From NCBI GenBank assembly GCA_964346245.1, contig CAYFUF010000033.1, positions 1 through 14,386 on the forward strand: 14,386 bases of DNA, read 5' to 3'. The position numbers and the translations under genes are program-made. Each line of letters opens with the position of its first letter. The first letter of the stretch is position 1. The notes under the pieces are model-generated. The model worked only from the letters and a program-made list of their open reading frames with translations. It ran no database searches and was not told where the DNA came from. The stretch is from CAYFUF01 sp964346245. Its GTDB lineage: Bacteria > Bacillota > Clostridia > Tissierellales > Peptoniphilaceae. Below, one piece after another: positions 14,305-14,386 of this stretch.

Positions 14305-14386
14305 ACCGTTAGATTCTTGTATTCGAGTTTATACTAGTTATTTTCTGGGCAAAGTGACCTTAAGATTTTTCTTTTTGAATTTATAC
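14305..14386. repeat. Second repeat pair with the same 52-bp period, continuing past the window
   Basis: The 30 bases from 14305 and the 30 bases from 14357 agree at 22 positions; both open ACC-T-AGATT and close with TTTATAC, exactly 52 bases apart. The ACC(T/G)T-AGAT opening resembles the first repeat block, which suggests a common origin. The second unit is cut by the window end. Confidence 0.5.

Larger units (their letters stand above)
13901..14386. other. Gene-free region holding a terminator and degenerate tandem repeats
   Basis: No supported gene lies here. The region contains the psiE terminator (13922-13966), a block of 52-53 bp repeats (13952-14162), an interrupted hairpin at 14224-14259 (ATACC-GTTGG / CCAAC-GGTAT with a six-base bulge), and a further repeat pair at the window's end. 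A 21-codon frame at 14272-14337 has no ribosome binding site. Confidence 0.7.

Noticed and set aside
14272..14337. 21-codon plus-strand frame near the window end
   Set aside because: No ribosome binding site, and its 3' part coincides with a tandem repeat unit; probably chance or part of an intergenic element.

Overview
The window is from a low-to-mid-GC Bacillota (Firmicutes). Support for this comes from strong AGGAGG-type ribosome binding sites, TTGACA/TATAAT promoters, an EF-Tu N-terminus, a YhaO/YhaN pair, a copper-type CsoR, and a YacP/Rae1-like nuclease domain. Paired PII-like/DUF1538 genes and TetM-like GTPases carrying a NYN domain suggest an anaerobic clostridial or Tissierellia-type lineage. 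That placement is inference; no rRNA is present. Almost everything is on the minus strand; only the last gene is on the plus strand.

Region by region (high to low coordinate is transcription order for the minus strand). 1-1300: the first 18 codons of tuf with its promoter, then trxB (thioredoxin reductase), preceded by a well-signalled 16-codon leader ORF. 1264-4300: a copper-efflux operon, copA then csoR, driven by a near-perfect promoter whose spacer is a 17-bp CsoR operator palindrome. CopA carries a C-terminal CopZ-like domain with its own internal ribosome binding site, and has Gln in place of the usual SEHP histidine. 4313-7985: yhaO-yhaN (Mre11/Rad50-like nuclease and ATPase), an unrecognised 121-aa protein, and a glyoxalase-I-like protein ending at a terminator. 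8005-13176: a tightly overlapping three-gene operon. It encodes an EF-G/TetM-like GTPase fused to a Rae1-like NYN ribonuclease domain, a tandem PII-like protein, and a duplicated DUF1538 membrane protein with a third PII-like domain. Its leader holds a putative attenuator and a four-codon ORF. 13403-13900: a plus-strand PsiE-like membrane protein with its terminator. 13952-14386: degenerate tandem repeats of about 52-53 bp running off the window.

The most novel part is the 8.0-13.2 kb operon. The fusion joins a factor family that enters the ribosomal A site to a nuclease family known to cut mRNA in the A site, and it is translationally coupled to what looks like a PII-gated transporter. A role in clearing or surveying stalled ribosomes is an inference from domain architecture. 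The copper operon forms a complete self-regulated circuit: efflux pump, chaperone-like domain and repressor.
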